This document shows positions 1 through 9,876 of a stretch of 64,000 nt of DNA, piece by piece. The stretch spans positions 347,016 to 411,015 of the forward strand of contig NZ_LMQW01000001.1 of NCBI RefSeq assembly GCF_001425485.1. The letters are read 5' to 3'. The stretch comes from Aureimonas sp. Leaf427 (GTDB taxonomy: Bacteria > Pseudomonadota > Alphaproteobacteria > Rhizobiales > Rhizobiaceae). Below the pieces are notes generated by a model that saw only the letters and a list, made by a program, of their open reading frames with translations, had not been told where the DNA came from and did no database searches. How positions within the stretch are numbered: the first letter of the stretch is position 1; every line of letters begins with the position of its first letter. Made by a program: the position numbers and the translations under genes.

Positions 1-1
1 G

Positions 2-1033
2 ACGCACCGCGCCCTCGCCATCACTGCGATGGGCAACGAATACACGCCGGCGGGCCTCGTCGTGGACGAGCGGGCGGTCGTCAACGGCGTCGTCGGCCTC
101 CACGCGACGGGCGGCTCGACCAACCACACGATGCACCTCGTCGCCATCGCGCGCGCGGCCGGCATCCAGCTCACCTGGAACGACATTTCCGACCTCTCGG
201 ACGCCACCCCCCTGCTCGCCCGCGTCTATCCGAACGGGCTCGCCGACGTGAACCACTTCCATGCCGCCGGCGGCATGGGCTTCCTCATCCGCGAGCTTCT
301 CGACCACGGCCTGCTGCACGACGACGTGCGCACCGCCTGGGGCCAGGGCCTCAGGGCCTATGCCGTCGAGGCCAAGCTCGGCACGGACGGCTCGGTCGTG
401 CGCACGGCGGCGCCGGTAGAAAGCGGCGACCCGAAGGTTCTGACGACGGCCGACAAGCCCTTCTCGACCAATGGCGGGCTGAAGATGCTGACCGGAAACA
501 TGGGCAAGGCGGTCATCAAGGTCTCCGCCGTCAAGCCCGAGCGCCGCGTCGTCGAGGCGCCTGCCAAGGTCTTCCACGACCAGGACGAGCTGAAGAAGGC
601 CTTCGACGCCGGCCAGCTCACCGGCGATTTCGTCGCCGTCGTGCGCTTCCAGGGACCGCAGTCCAACGGCATGCCGGAGCTGCACAAGCTGACGCCGCTT
701 CTCGGCGTGCTTCTCGATCGCGGTCAGAAGGTCGCCCTCGTCACGGACGGGCGCATGTCGGGCGCCTCCGGCAAGGTGCCGGCGGCGATCCACGTCACGC
801 CCGAGGCCAAGGCCGGCGGCATCATCGGGCGCATCCGCGAGGGCGACATGATCCGCCTCGACGCCGAGAAGGGCACGCTGGAAATCCTCGTCGGCGAGGC
901 CGAGCTGGCGGGCCGCCCGAATGTCGAGGCCGACCTTTCGGCCAACGAGTTCGGCCTCGGCCGCGAACTCTTCGCCACCTTCCGCGCCGCCGTCGGCCCG
1001 GCCGACCAGGGCGCCAGCGTCTTCTTCAACTGA
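2..1033 (+). CDS. edd: 6-phosphogluconate dehydratase (C-terminal part)
   Basis: Cytoplasmic Entner-Doudoroff enzyme that dehydrates 6-phosphogluconate to 2-keto-3-deoxy-6-phosphogluconate. Only the last 343 residues are present; the frame stays open to the left edge, so the start and the N-terminal part of this roughly 600-residue family are outside. Visible IlvD/Edd hallmarks are [13 protein letters not shown] early in the fragment, [14 protein letters not shown], and [20 protein letters not shown] near the C-terminus. The NHTMHL and TWNDISDLS stretches fit Edd better than dihydroxy-acid dehydratase IlvD. The gene is closed by a strong bidirectional terminator, so it is not co-transcribed with the exopolysaccharide genes that follow on the opposite strand. 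Confidence 0.93.
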   Translation, partial: THRALAITAMGNEYTPAGLVVDERAVVNGVVGLHATGGSTNHTMHLVAIARAAGIQLTWNDISDLSDATPLLARVYPNGLADVNHFHAAGGMGFLIRELLDHGLLHDDVRTAWGQGLRAYAVEAKLGTDGSVVRTAAPVESGDPKVLTTADKPFSTNGGLKMLTGNMGKAVIKVSAVKPERRVVEAPAKVFHDQDELKKAFDAGQLTGDFVAVVRFQGPQSNGMPELHKLTPLLGVLLDRGQKVALVTDGRMSGASGKVPAAIHVTPEAKAGGIIGRIREGDMIRLDAEKGTLEILVGEAELAGRPNVEADLSANEFGLGRELFATFRAAVGPADQGASVFFN

Positions 1034-1053
1034 TCGACATACGTCTCGAAAGA

Positions 1054-1085
1054 AAAAGGCCCGGGCGACAGCGCCCGGGCCTTTT
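1054..1085. terminator. Bidirectional intrinsic terminator between edd and the exopolysaccharide locus
   Basis: A perfect 10-bp GC stem (GGCCCGGGCG at 1058-1067 pairing with 1072-1081) with a 4-nt loop is flanked by AAAA on the left and TTTT on the right. It would therefore terminate transcripts from both sides. It lies 20 bp after the edd stop and 26 bp beyond the stop of the opposite-strand wzz-like gene. Confidence 0.9.
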
Positions 1086-1111
1086 CGTTTCCGGAAGATC
1101 GCCGCCGTCGC

Positions 1112-3136
1112 TTATCCGAGGCGGCCGCTCGTCGCCTTGCGCCGGCGGATTTCGGCGATGGTCTCGCGGATCGAGGCGATGTCGTGCGCCAGCTCCGCCG
1201 CTTCCGCTTTGGGCGCACGGGCGGGCGCGGAACCCGCTCCCATCTGCGACAGCGCCCGCACGCGCTCGCGGAGCTTGGCCCGGTCCTCGGCTTCCCCGCT
1301 TTCGACCGGCGGGACGGCCCGAGCGGGCGCCGGCGCCGGTTCCTCGAAGATCTCGGCGGGCGCGCGGCGAAGCAGCTGGCCTTCGCGGGCGGCCTCGGAG
1401 CCGAGCGGCGCCGGGCTCGACGCGGGCTCCGCCGGCTCGCGCACGCTGGCCTCGATCGCTCGGGCCTCCACCTCGACCGGGACCGCCACCTCGTTCGGCG
1501 GGCTCGCGACGTCGGGCTCCGCAACAATTCGGGGCAAGCGAGAGGCGCGGTCGAGCTCGGAGACGCCCTCCATCACCGCCGGCTCCAGGCGACGGTCGGG
1601 CGCGCTCGGCGCGGTCTCGGGCGTCTCAAGAGGCCCCGACGGGGCCGGCGCTGCGGCGGCAAGATCCCGGCGCGGAGCGGCCGTCGCGGCGCCCGTCAGA
1701 ACCTTCAGGACGGCGAGCACGGTGGCGAGCGCGATCCCGGCCGCGAGGCCCATGACGAGACCGGCGAGGAGGACGATCTTCTTCGACATGCCGGACGCCT
1801 CGAACGGCGTGGTCGCATCGGAGATCACGCGGACATTGGCGGTGTTGAGGCTCTCCTGCTCGCTCGTCTCGCGGGCCCGCAGCAGAAACGCCTCGTAGAC
1901 GGCGCGCGAGGCATCGACCTCGCGCTCCAGCTCGCGAAGCTTCACGAAGGAGCCGGACGTTTCCACCTGCTTGGCCTTCAGCTCCTCGATCTGGGCGGTC
2001 AGGTTGCGCTCGGTCTCCGTGGCGCGGGCAAGCTCCGTCTGGGCGGCCGCGACGATGCGGCCGAGCTCGCCGGCGATCGCCTGACGCGCGGCGCCGAGCG
2101 CGCCCTCGGTCGCGATGCGCTGGGGATGGCGCGGCCCGAGCTTGGTCGCCAGGATCGCGGCCTGCTGGGCGAGATCCGAATAGCTCTGGCGCAGCCGCAC
2201 CAGCGCGGCCGAGGCCAGCTCTTCCGGCAGCGTGCCGCGCACCACGTCCTCGACGCTCGCCCGGCGCATGGAGTCGGCGCGCACGCGAAGGCCGGTGATG
2301 TCGCCCCGCGCCTTGGCGAGCTGGTCGTTGATGCGCACGATGTAGTCGTCGTCGACCAGTCGCCCGCCGACGCCGATCAGCGCGTTGCGGCTCTTGTAGT
2401 CCTCCACGCGCCCCTCCGCCTCGACGACGCTGCGGCGCAGCTCCGACAGGCGCGAGGAGAGAGAATCGGTCGCCCGGCGCGCCGTGTCGGACTGGACGCG
2501 GCCCTGCTCGGCGATGAAGACTTCGGCGGTGATGTTGGCGATCTCCGCCGCCTTCTGCGGATCGATGCTGGCGACCGTGAGATTGATGACGAAGCTCTTG
2601 GTCTCCCGCGCGACCGTCAGCGCATGGCGCAGGCGGTCGATCACCCGCAGCTCGCGTTCGCGCAGGGCGGCATCGGGGTTCGACAGGATGGAGGTGAAGA
2701 CCGACGGCAGGAGCGAAGCGATGCCCGTCTTCAGCTGGCCGTTGAACTCGGGATCGCTTTCGAGCCCCGCCTTGGCCGCGACGCGCGACAGGACGTTGTT
2801 GGACAGGATGACGGAGGTCTGGCTCTCGATCAGCGCGAGCGTCGCCTCGGAGGGCAGCCCGTTCGGCGTCACCTCGTTGGCGACCACCTTGATGTCGCGC
2901 GGGTCGATGAGGATCTGTGTCGTCGCCTCGTAGACCTTGGGCGTCGTCAGGGCGACCGCGAGGGCGCCGAGAAGCCCGAGCAGTCCGAAGAGGAGCACGA
3001 GCCCGCGCGAGCGCCAGATGGCCCCCGCCAGATAGACCGGATCGAAGAGCGGCGAGGGCGACGGCACCGCACGCCGCTCGCGTGGCCTTGCCTCGCTCGC
3101 AGGGCTCGCGGACGCTGGGATCTCGGAGGTGAACAT
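1112..3136 (-). CDS. Wzz/GumC-type polysaccharide chain-length determinant with long cytoplasmic tail
   Basis: Inner-membrane polysaccharide co-polymerase that sets polymer length in Wzy-dependent export. In the 674-residue form, TM1 is near residues 45-63, followed by a large coiled-coil periplasmic region. The second TM, beginning [13 protein letters not shown], ends near residue 480. The last 194 residues form an Ala/Pro/Glu-rich tail ending in a short charged helix. The tail has no Walker motifs and no tyrosine, so it is not a BY-kinase. The ATG at 3136 was chosen; a GTG at 3193 would add 19 residues, and neither has a clear ribosome binding site. It fits the flippase, ligase and glycosyltransferases in the next 8 kb. 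Confidence 0.88.
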   Translation of the reverse strand: MFTSEIPASASPASEARPRERRAVPSPSPLFDPVYLAGAIWRSRGLVLLFGLLGLLGALAVALTTPKVYEATTQILIDPRDIKVVANEVTPNGLPSEATLALIESQTSVILSNNVLSRVAAKAGLESDPEFNGQLKTGIASLLPSVFTSILSNPDAALRERELRVIDRLRHALTVARETKSFVINLTVASIDPQKAAEIANITAEVFIAEQGRVQSDTARRATDSLSSRLSELRRSVVEAEGRVEDYKSRNALIGVGGRLVDDDYIVRINDQLAKARGDITGLRVRADSMRRASVEDVVRGTLPEELASAALVRLRQSYSDLAQQAAILATKLGPRHPQRIATEGALGAARQAIAGELGRIVAAAQTELARATETERNLTAQIEELKAKQVETSGSFVKLRELEREVDASRAVYEAFLLRARETSEQESLNTANVRVISDATTPFEASGMSKKIVLLAGLVMGLAAGIALATVLAVLKVLTGAATAAPRRDLAAAAPAPSGPLETPETAPSAPDRRLEPAVMEGVSELDRASRLPRIVAEPDVASPPNEVAVPVEVEARAIEASVREPAEPASSPAPLGSEAAREGQLLRRAPAEIFEEPAPAPARAVPPVESGEAEDRAKLRERVRALSQMGAGSAPARAPKAEAAELAHDIASIRETIAEIRRRKATSGRLG

Positions 3137-3278
3137 GCGACGGCGGTCCCGCGAGAGTCGAGTGACGGTCTTGGCACCGGCGCGACGATGCACGATGCGC
3201 CGACTCCAGCCCTTTGCCGACCTTAAGCGAACATGGCTAACGCTCGGTTAACACCTGGTGCGTGTGGCAAGCCTTCCT

Positions 3279-4418
3279 TCACACCTGCAACCGCCTCTCG
3301 ATCAGCCCGTGCCAGCTCTTGGGTTTCAGATCGGCGTCGAGCGGCAGCGGGCGGCAGGGCTTGCCGTCCGGGCGCGGCATGGTGCCGGGAATCCAGCTGT
3401 AGCGATCGGTGATGCCCCAGGCGACGACGGCCTCGGGCGGGCCGGCCGCGAAGACGCCGTCGAGAAGATCGCCGACGATTCTGTAGGCCGCCGCGTCCTG
3501 CTCCTCGGCGCCGCCCTCGATCTTCCAGTCGATGACGTCGAGTTCGGTCACGAGCAGGCGCACGCCCAGCCGCTTCAGCGCTTGGCCGAAGGCGGCGAGC
3601 GCTTCGACGTCGATTTCCTGTTCGGCATAGAGGTGGCCCTGGATGCCGACGCCGTCGATGCGGATGTTCGCATCCTGGAGCTGGCGCACGATGGAGAGCG
3701 CGATCTCCCGGCGCAGGTCGAAGCGCGGGCCCTTGAACTCCAGATCGTAGTCGTTGAGGACGAGCCGGGCCTTCGGGTCCGCCCGCTCGGCGGCTCTGAA
3801 GGCGATCGGGATGTGCCGCGGGCCCAGGACGCGCAGCCAGCTCGTGTCGCGCAGCAAGGCCCGGTCCGTCGGCTCGAAGGCGATGGCCTCGTTGACGACG
3901 TCCCAGCTCGTCATGCGGCCGCGATAGCGGTCCATCACCGTCTCGATATGCCCGACGAGAACGCGCTCCAGCTCCGCCGGATCGTCGATCGCCTCCATCC
4001 AGGGCGGCGTCGCGCCGAACCAGAGAAGCGCATGCCCGCGCGTGGAAAGACCGTTGGAAAGCGCCAGATCGACGATCCGGTCGGCCGGCCCGAAGCGGAA
4101 GGTCGCGGCATCGGGCCTCAGAAGATCGGCCTTCAGCTCGTTCATCGGCATGACGAGATCGCAATGGTCGAGAAAGGCCTGAACGTAAGAGGGATCGCTG
4201 TCCATATGATCCGACATCAGCGCCCCACCGAAGAGCACCTTGCCGCCGGAAGCCCGCGCCGGGCCGGGCCGGCTCGCGAGCGCCCCGGCGGCGGCCCCCG
4301 CCCCCGCCGCCAGGAACGAACGGCGCGTTAAGCCGGATGGCCTAGACTCCGCGTTCGGTGCGGCCACGGCCGGCGATCCGGCAAGGCTCCGGGCGTCCCG
4401 TCCTGTCGTGATGCCCAT
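3279..4418 (-). CDS. Tat-exported GH10 endo-1,4-beta-xylanase
   Basis: Predicted extracytoplasmic glycoside hydrolase family 10 enzyme that cleaves beta-1,4 xylan-type chains; 379 residues. A twin-arginine signal (TRRSFLAAGAGAAAGA) starts about 30 residues from the ATG and is followed by an Ala-rich stretch. GH10 hallmarks are the acid/base glutamate in WDVVNEAI and the nucleophile glutamate in VTELDV, plus RGHALLWFG. The start at 4418 keeps a normal Tat n-region; a longer reading to 4484 would run into the divergent flippase gene. Only 25 bp separate the two divergent start codons. Within this locus it may trim or release the exported polysaccharide rather than digest plant xylan; that is inference. 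Confidence 0.85.
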   Translation of the reverse strand: MGITTGRDARSLAGSPAVAAPNAESRPSGLTRRSFLAAGAGAAAGALASRPGPARASGGKVLFGGALMSDHMDSDPSYVQAFLDHCDLVMPMNELKADLLRPDAATFRFGPADRIVDLALSNGLSTRGHALLWFGATPPWMEAIDDPAELERVLVGHIETVMDRYRGRMTSWDVVNEAIAFEPTDRALLRDTSWLRVLGPRHIPIAFRAAERADPKARLVLNDYDLEFKGPRFDLRREIALSIVRQLQDANIRIDGVGIQGHLYAEQEIDVEALAAFGQALKRLGVRLLVTELDVIDWKIEGGAEEQDAAAYRIVGDLLDGVFAAGPPEAVVAWGITDRYSWIPGTMPRPDGKPCRPLPLDADLKPKSWHGLIERRLQV

Positions 4419-4443
4419 CGGTCGTCTCGCTAAAGGGTGGGAA

Positions 4444-5763
4444 ATGGTTGCGCTTGCAGACTGGACGGCAAGGCTTAAGGGCAACCTAAGCGGGCTGCGG
4501 AGCTACGCCTTCCTCCTCGGCGGCTCGGCCGGGCGTCTCGTCCTGTCGCTGGCCTATTTCGTCTCGGTGGCGAACGGGCTGACGGTCTCCGATTTCGGCC
4601 TCTTCGCCACGGCCTCGGCGACCGGCATCGTCCTCTCGCGCATCGCGGGCCTCGGCTTCGTCTCGCCGCTCTACCGCGTCGCCACCGTCAAGCCGCAGCT
4701 GATCGGCACCTACACGGTGGGACTCGGACTTGCCGTCCTCGCCTCGCTGCCGCTCGTCGCCCTGGCGGCGGCCGGCTTCTACCTCGCCTTCTTCATGGGC
4801 CAGATGAGCCTCGGCGCGTTCCTCGCCATCATCGCGGCGGAGATCTTCTGCTGGCGGCTTCTCGAAGTCGTCGTCATCGTCAACAACGGCATCGGGCGGT
4901 TCGGGCGCGGCGCCTCGATCGTCGTCGTCGGCTCGGCGGTCCGGGCGCTCGCGGCCGTCGCCTTCGCCGCCTTTTCCGACCATTCGCTCCTCTCCTGGAG
5001 CCTCGCCTATCTGGCGGCCAACGCGGCGGTCGCGGCCCTTTCGGTCGCCCTCTTCTATCCGCCCTGCCGCCTTCGCTTCGCGCCCCGGCTCTATCTGGCG
5101 CGCTGGCGCGACAGCGTCTCGGTGGCGGGCGCCGAGATCGTCTTCTATCTCCAGTCCGAGCTCGACAAGCTGCTCGTCCTCTCCCTCGGCGGCCCCCATA
5201 TCGCGGGCATCTACGCCATCGTCATGCGCCTCGTGGACCTCACGGCCCTGCCCATCCGCTCCTTCTCGACCATGATCGTGCAGAAGCTGATGAAGACGCC
5301 GCAATGGCTGGATCGCTGGCGCATCCGCTGGTCGATCGAAGGCGGCATCGCGGCCGTCTCGATCGCCGGACTCGCCGGCCTCGGCGGCTTCCTCCAGGTC
5401 TTTCCGAACGCGCTCGGCGGAAACGTGGCGGGCGCGGCGCCCCTCGTCCTGTCGGCCCTGCTCGTGCCGGCCTTCCGCAATCTCGTCGAATATCAGAGCG
5501 AGCTTCTCTATGCGCGCGGCCGCACGACGGTGCGCGCCCTCGTCCTCGCCCTGGTCGGCCTTATCAAGGCCGGGCTCCTCTTCATCCTGCTGCAGACCTT
5601 CGACGACAGCGGCACCGGCTGGATCGTCGGCTTGAACGGCCTCTTCCTCGTGCTCTGGATGGTCTCGGCCGCCGCGACCTACACGGCCTTCGACTGGGCT
5701 CCGTCCCGCAGGCTCAGGCGGCGGTCCTTCGGTCTCGATCCAGCCCCGCTGCCCGGCGAATGA
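4444..5763 (+). CDS. Wzx-type oligosaccharide flippase / polysaccharide biosynthesis membrane protein
   Basis: Predicted multi-spanning inner-membrane protein (439 residues) of the MOP flippase superfamily, which moves lipid-linked repeat units across the membrane. About twelve hydrophobic segments are visible, starting with LLGGSAGRLVLSLAYFVSV. An early pattern, LTVSDFGLFATASATGIVLSRI, is typical of Wzx proteins. The ATG at 4444 is taken because upstream residues in frame are antisense to the xylanase Tat leader. It ends convergently, overlapping the end of the DUF6492 gene by 50 bp. The specific repeat unit is unknown. Confidence 0.8.
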   Translation: MVALADWTARLKGNLSGLRSYAFLLGGSAGRLVLSLAYFVSVANGLTVSDFGLFATASATGIVLSRIAGLGFVSPLYRVATVKPQLIGTYTVGLGLAVLASLPLVALAAAGFYLAFFMGQMSLGAFLAIIAAEIFCWRLLEVVVIVNNGIGRFGRGASIVVVGSAVRALAAVAFAAFSDHSLLSWSLAYLAANAAVAALSVALFYPPCRLRFAPRLYLARWRDSVSVAGAEIVFYLQSELDKLLVLSLGGPHIAGIYAIVMRLVDLTALPIRSFSTMIVQKLMKTPQWLDRWRIRWSIEGGIAAVSIAGLAGLGGFLQVFPNALGGNVAGAAPLVLSALLVPAFRNLVEYQSELLYARGRTTVRALVLALVGLIKAGLLFILLQTFDDSGTGWIVGLNGLFLVLWMVSAAATYTAFDWAPSRRLRRRSFGLDPAPLPGE

Positions 5764-6610
5764 GGGCGAGATCGGTGCCGAGGAAGGACTGGATGCCGAT
5801 TGCCACCTGATCGGGGCCGAGCGCCCGCATGAAGGCGCCGAGCGAGGCCTCGTCCAGCGCCTCGCCGCTCCAGAGCGTGCTGCAGCGCTTGAGATCGGTC
5901 GCACGGTGCAGGTCCGGCCGCCCCTCCACTTCCTCCACGAAGCGGCCGTAGATCGTGTATTCCGAGATCGCCCGCGTGCCCGCCAGCGTCCGCGCCCAAG
6001 ACCGGCCCGTCACCGCCTCGATCCGCGCCGTCATGGCGCGCACGCTCTGCGTGCGCCAGGCGGCGAGCGAGGAGATGTAGTCGGTCTCGGTGACGTCCGG
6101 CCCGGCAATGCCGAGAATCCGCCCGGCGAGGCGCGACCAGGACCGGTGCTTGTCCAGAACCGGATCGTGCGCCGGAAGCCCGCGGGGAATGCGGTAGAAC
6201 TCCGTGACGCCGCCGGCCTCGAAGAGCCCCGCGTCGAAGTCGCGCACGACCACGGCGTCCGAATCCAGCGTCACCATCACGTCTTCAGAAAGCGCCGCGC
6301 CGATGGCGATGCGGCGCAATTGCTGGACGTGCCAGCCGCGCAAGGGCGGGCCGAAGGGCGAGAGCCAGATGCGGCGGCGGCCGAAATTCGTCGGATCGGG
6401 AAAGACGCGGAGCCATCGCGGCAGGAGGTCGCTTTCGGCGACGATCTCGCGTTTCGGCCCCGCGAAGGGCCGAAACAGCGCGAGATCGGCATCCTCGACG
6501 AGAACGAGATGGCGCGTGTGGCCCAAGACCCGGGCGTCGATGCTCTCGCAGAGCAGGGCGAACCGTTCGAGGTCGCCGCGATAGCTGGCGGTTACGAGAG
6601 CGACGGACAA
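5714..6610 (-). CDS. DUF6492 family protein, glycosyltransferase-like
   Basis: A 298-residue cytoplasmic protein resembling the DUF6492 family, which is often encoded in surface-polysaccharide loci. The N-terminus (MSVALVTASYRGDLERFALL) looks like a nucleotide-sugar-binding Rossmann start. A DSDAVV motif near residue 117 matches the DXD metal and sugar-nucleotide site of GT-A glycosyltransferases. The start is a TTG with GGAG about 10 bp upstream. Its 3' end overlaps the convergent flippase gene. Activity as a glycosyltransferase is inferred from the DXD-like motif and the neighbours. Confidence 0.7.
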   Translation of the reverse strand: MSVALVTASYRGDLERFALLCESIDARVLGHTRHLVLVEDADLALFRPFAGPKREIVAESDLLPRWLRVFPDPTNFGRRRIWLSPFGPPLRGWHVQQLRRIAIGAALSEDVMVTLDSDAVVVRDFDAGLFEAGGVTEFYRIPRGLPAHDPVLDKHRSWSRLAGRILGIAGPDVTETDYISSLAAWRTQSVRAMTARIEAVTGRSWARTLAGTRAISEYTIYGRFVEEVEGRPDLHRATDLKRCSTLWSGEALDEASLGAFMRALGPDQVAIGIQSFLGTDLALIRRAAGLDRDRRTAA

Positions 6611-6650
6611 GGATCTTCGTCTCCGATGGGGCTCGTCGGCATCCGGCCTC

Positions 6651-7454
6651 TCAGCCGCCGCGATCCTTGCGCCACCACAGCGCGATCATCCGGGCCAGAA
6701 AGGTCGGGTTGCCCAGGATGTAGCGCTTCCACAGGCGCCGCGGCTCGATCATCATGCGCCAGATCCATTCCATCCGCATCATACGCACGAGGGCCGGCGC
6801 CCGCGAGACCTTGCCGGCGACGAAATCCAGAAGCGCGCCGACGCCGATCGCGATGGTGCACTCCTCGCCGGACAGATGCTCGGCGATCCAGAGCTCCTGG
6901 CGCGGAACGCCGAGCGCGACGATCGCGATATCGGGCTTCAGCGTCCTCAGCGTGGAGAGCACGACCTCGGTCTGCAGGCCCTCCTGGAAATAGCCGTGTG
7001 ACACGACCGCGAACCGGTGTTGCGGGCACGCCTTGACGAGGCGCGCGCAGGCCTCGTCGGCGACGCCCGGCTCGGCGCCGAGAAGCGCGACGCTCAGCGG
7101 CCGGCCCGTCTCGGCGAGGAGATAGGGCACGAAGTCGGTGCCGTTCAAATTCTCGCAGAACGGTGTGCCGTAGAGGAGCTGCGAGGCGATATCGATGCCG
7201 ATGCCGTCGGGCAGGATGACGAAATCCTCCAGCGAGCGCCGGTAGGTCTCGGACTCGAAGGCAAGGTTCACGCAGTGGGCGTTGAGGAAGCCGACCTTGG
7301 TGAAGATCTTCGCCTCGATCCGCGCCATCAGGATGCGCCGCGCCTCGTCCGCCGCGACGGAGATGACGTCGACCCCGCCGATGCGGCGCGGCGCCTGCGA
7401 GAAGAAGGCCGGCTCGGCGGCCACGCGCAGGGAAAATGGAACTTCGAGATTCAT
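6651..7454 (-). CDS. WecB/TagA/CpsF family glycosyltransferase
   Basis: A 267-residue GT26-family enzyme that in characterised members adds N-acetylmannosaminuronate or a related sugar to a lipid-linked acceptor at the cytoplasmic membrane face. Family features are FLNAHCVNLAFES near residue 60, LPDGIGIDIASQLL, and ALGVPRQELWI in the C-terminal half. Its ATG overlaps the stop of the upstream GT4 gene (ATGA), so the two are translationally coupled. A start 5 codons upstream would enter that gene. Confidence 0.9.
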   Translation of the reverse strand: MNLEVPFSLRVAAEPAFFSQAPRRIGGVDVISVAADEARRILMARIEAKIFTKVGFLNAHCVNLAFESETYRRSLEDFVILPDGIGIDIASQLLYGTPFCENLNGTDFVPYLLAETGRPLSVALLGAEPGVADEACARLVKACPQHRFAVVSHGYFQEGLQTEVVLSTLRTLKPDIAIVALGVPRQELWIAEHLSGEECTIAIGVGALLDFVAGKVSRAPALVRMMRMEWIWRMMIEPRRLWKRYILGNPTFLARMIALWWRKDRGG

Positions 7455-8701
7455 TGTCCGCCCACCCATCCCGAATGGAACTCCCGCGCCTGAAAGCTCG
7501 GAGCGGCCCGCGACGCGCCGGCGGCCTTACGCGGCCGGCTCAGCGCCGCATCGAGGATCGCCAGCCCCCGCCCGATGCCCGAGGCCAGCGCCGCGCGCTG
7601 CCGCTCGGCGAAGGCCGCGCCGTCGACGCGAAGGCTGCGGCCCTCCCGGTCCAGATGGACCATCGCCTCCAGCCCCGCGGCGAACCCCTCCGGCTCGTCC
7701 GCGACGACGACATTGTCCGGCACGGCATCGACGCCCCGAAGCGCCGGCGTCGTCGCCACGGCCGGCAGGCCCTCCTCGAAGGTCTCCAGCGTCTTCAGCT
7801 GGATGCCGGTGCCGCCCTTGGTGGCGAGCGCGATGACGCGCGAGCTGCGCACGAAGGCCTGCGCATCCGGCACGCGGCCGAGAAAGCGCACGTTCTTCGG
7901 CGCCCGCGGCGGCGCGCCGTCGAAGCGGCCGGCAATGGCGATCGTGAGCGTTTCCGGCAGATGCGGCACGACCTCGGCCAGAAACCAGTCGAGCCCGACG
8001 CGGTTCGGAGCCCAGCTCCAGCTGCCGATGAGGCCGATATCGTAGCGGCGCGCCTCGTCCTCGGCAGCAGCCGGCCGGCCGAGCGTCAGCGCCAGCGGCT
8101 CGTAGCGCGGATCGCCGTCGAGACCGAGGGCGCGGCCGTCGTCGCGGCTCAGCGTGTGGATCGCGGCCGCATCCCGGCAGATGCGGGCCTCCGCCGCCTC
8201 CAGAAGCCGCGCCTCGCGCTCGTAGAGATAGCGTGCGAGCCTCGAGCGCGCATTGCGGGCGTTTTCCGCCGCCGTGCGGTGCTCGACATTGTGGGCGACG
8301 AAGATCGAGGGCTTGTCGCGCGCCAGCATCGGATAGGCCGTCGGCATCTGGATGGAGTTCAGGACATAGCCATCCACCGGCCCCGCCGCGGCCAGGCGCT
8401 CGCGCATCAGCCGGTCTCCCAGCCCATGCAGCTTGGCGGCGGCGACGGGCAGGCCGGAGCGCAGGGCATGGGCCACCCAGGCCGCCTTGCGGCCGCGCGT
8501 GGCGAGCGCGTTCTCGATGATCAGTTCGCCGAGCGGCACCTCGCCGGGCACCGGCATTCTCGACCCCGGCAGGCGGAAACCGGCGAACGAGACCCGCGCG
8601 CCCTGGCGCCTCAGCTCCTGCGCGATCGCGCGGTTGGCCAGCTCGAACCCCGAGGCCGGATCGTGGTCCGGCAGAAGAGAACTGATGAAGAGCAGGTGCA
8701 T
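7451..8701 (-). CDS. GT4-family glycosyltransferase (group 1)
   Basis: A 416-residue GT-B fold glycosyltransferase. The N-terminal domain begins MHLLFISSLLPDHDPASGFE. It has a VAHNVEHRTAAENA segment and a C-terminal donor-binding region with IGSWSWAPNRVGLDWFL, a conserved KGGTGIQLKTLETF block and GLPAVATTPALRG, as in GT4 enzymes. It is the first gene of a minus-strand run with WecB and DUF6492. It diverges from the GT2 gene across 194 bp. The sugar added cannot be read from sequence. Confidence 0.9.
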   Translation of the reverse strand: MHLLFISSLLPDHDPASGFELANRAIAQELRRQGARVSFAGFRLPGSRMPVPGEVPLGELIIENALATRGRKAAWVAHALRSGLPVAAAKLHGLGDRLMRERLAAAGPVDGYVLNSIQMPTAYPMLARDKPSIFVAHNVEHRTAAENARNARSRLARYLYEREARLLEAAEARICRDAAAIHTLSRDDGRALGLDGDPRYEPLALTLGRPAAAEDEARRYDIGLIGSWSWAPNRVGLDWFLAEVVPHLPETLTIAIAGRFDGAPPRAPKNVRFLGRVPDAQAFVRSSRVIALATKGGTGIQLKTLETFEEGLPAVATTPALRGVDAVPDNVVVADEPEGFAAGLEAMVHLDREGRSLRVDGAAFAERQRAALASGIGRGLAILDAALSRPRKAAGASRAAPSFQAREFHSGWVGGQ

Positions 8702-8895
8702 CGCTGAGCGCCTCGTTCGCTAACAAGGTCAGGCTTACGATGGCCCTCGCCACGCTTCCGCTAAACGCATCGTTCAAATTTTACACAACCCTCAGTTCCT
8801 TTCGGCCCGACCCGCTTCAGCCCTTGTTGAGAGTTTGCGCCTAGTCTTTGCCAAAGCCGCGTCGAAGCTGGCTCGTCCTGTTGCCGGATGCCGTC

Positions 8896-9876
8896 ATGAC
8901 GAAGACCGTCACCATCGAAGTCCGCTCCCCGGGGCTGGAGGATACGGCGCCCCGCGTCGTCGTCACGCTGCCGACCTTCCGCCGTCCCGAGCACCTCCTG
9001 AAGACGCTGGAATCCCTGGCCGCCCAGACGCTGGCCGAGCCCGTCGCGATCGTGGTGATGGAGAACGACGCGGAGCGGCGCGAGGGTCTTCGGGCCGCCG
9101 AGCCGCTCTTCCGCTCGGGCCGGCTGCGCGGCCTCGTCCTCGTCGCCCACGATCGCGGCAACTGCTTCGCCTACAATGCCGGCTGGGAGACGGCGCTCGC
9201 CGAGTTTCCGGCGATGGAGCATCTCCTCGTCATCGACGACGACGAGATCGCCGTGCCCGACTGGACGCGCAGCCTCGTCGGTCTCGCCGACGCGACCAAG
9301 GCCGACATCGTCGGCGGCCCGGTCCTGCCGACCTTTCCGCTCGAGCGCGGCGCGCGGCTGAAGCGCCACCCGGTCTTCACGCCGCCCTACGACACGAGCG
9401 GGCCGGTGCCGATCCTCTACGGCTCGGGCAACGTCCTCATCCGCCGGCGCGTCCTGGAGACGATGGCGCGGCCCTATCTCGATCCCGCCTTCAACTTCAT
9501 CGGCGGCGGCGATGCCGACTTCTTCGCGCGCTGCCGCCGCCAGGGCTTCTCCTTCGCCTGGTCGCAGGAGGCGATGATCGCCGAGACGACGCCGGCCCGG
9601 CGCATGGAGTTCTCCTGGCTCCAGCAGCGGGGCCTTCGCGAGGGCGCGCTCTCCACCATCATCGAGCGGCGCGGCGCGAAGAACCCGGCCGCGCGGGCGA
9701 AGACGCTCCTCAAGAGCGGGGCGCTCCTGGCGCTGGCGCCGCTTCGCTCCGCGCGCCTCGCATTGCGCACGCGCTCGCTCGTCATCGGCCTCTATCCGAT
9801 GAATGTCGCCATCGGCCGGTTCCTCGGCGAATTCGGGCTGGTCCATGAGCAATATCGCCGTCCCGAGCAGAACTGA
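8896..9876 (+). CDS. GT2-family glycosyltransferase
   Basis: A 326-residue GT-A fold transferase. It opens with VVVTLPTFRRPEHLLKTLES, the usual GT2 nucleotide-binding start. The DDDE motif in HLLVIDDDEIAVPDW is the metal site. The ATG at 8896 was chosen because the conserved fold starts 20 residues later; a start at 8848 would add 16 residues. Its end overlaps the ligase gene start by 32 bp, indicating one transcript. Confidence 0.9.
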   Translation: MTKTVTIEVRSPGLEDTAPRVVVTLPTFRRPEHLLKTLESLAAQTLAEPVAIVVMENDAERREGLRAAEPLFRSGRLRGLVLVAHDRGNCFAYNAGWETALAEFPAMEHLLVIDDDEIAVPDWTRSLVGLADATKADIVGGPVLPTFPLERGARLKRHPVFTPPYDTSGPVPILYGSGNVLIRRRVLETMARPYLDPAFNFIGGGDADFFARCRRQGFSFAWSQEAMIAETTPARRMEFSWLQQRGLREGALSTIIERRGAKNPAARAKTLLKSGALLALAPLRSARLALRTRSLVIGLYPMNVAIGRFLGEFGLVHEQYRRPEQN

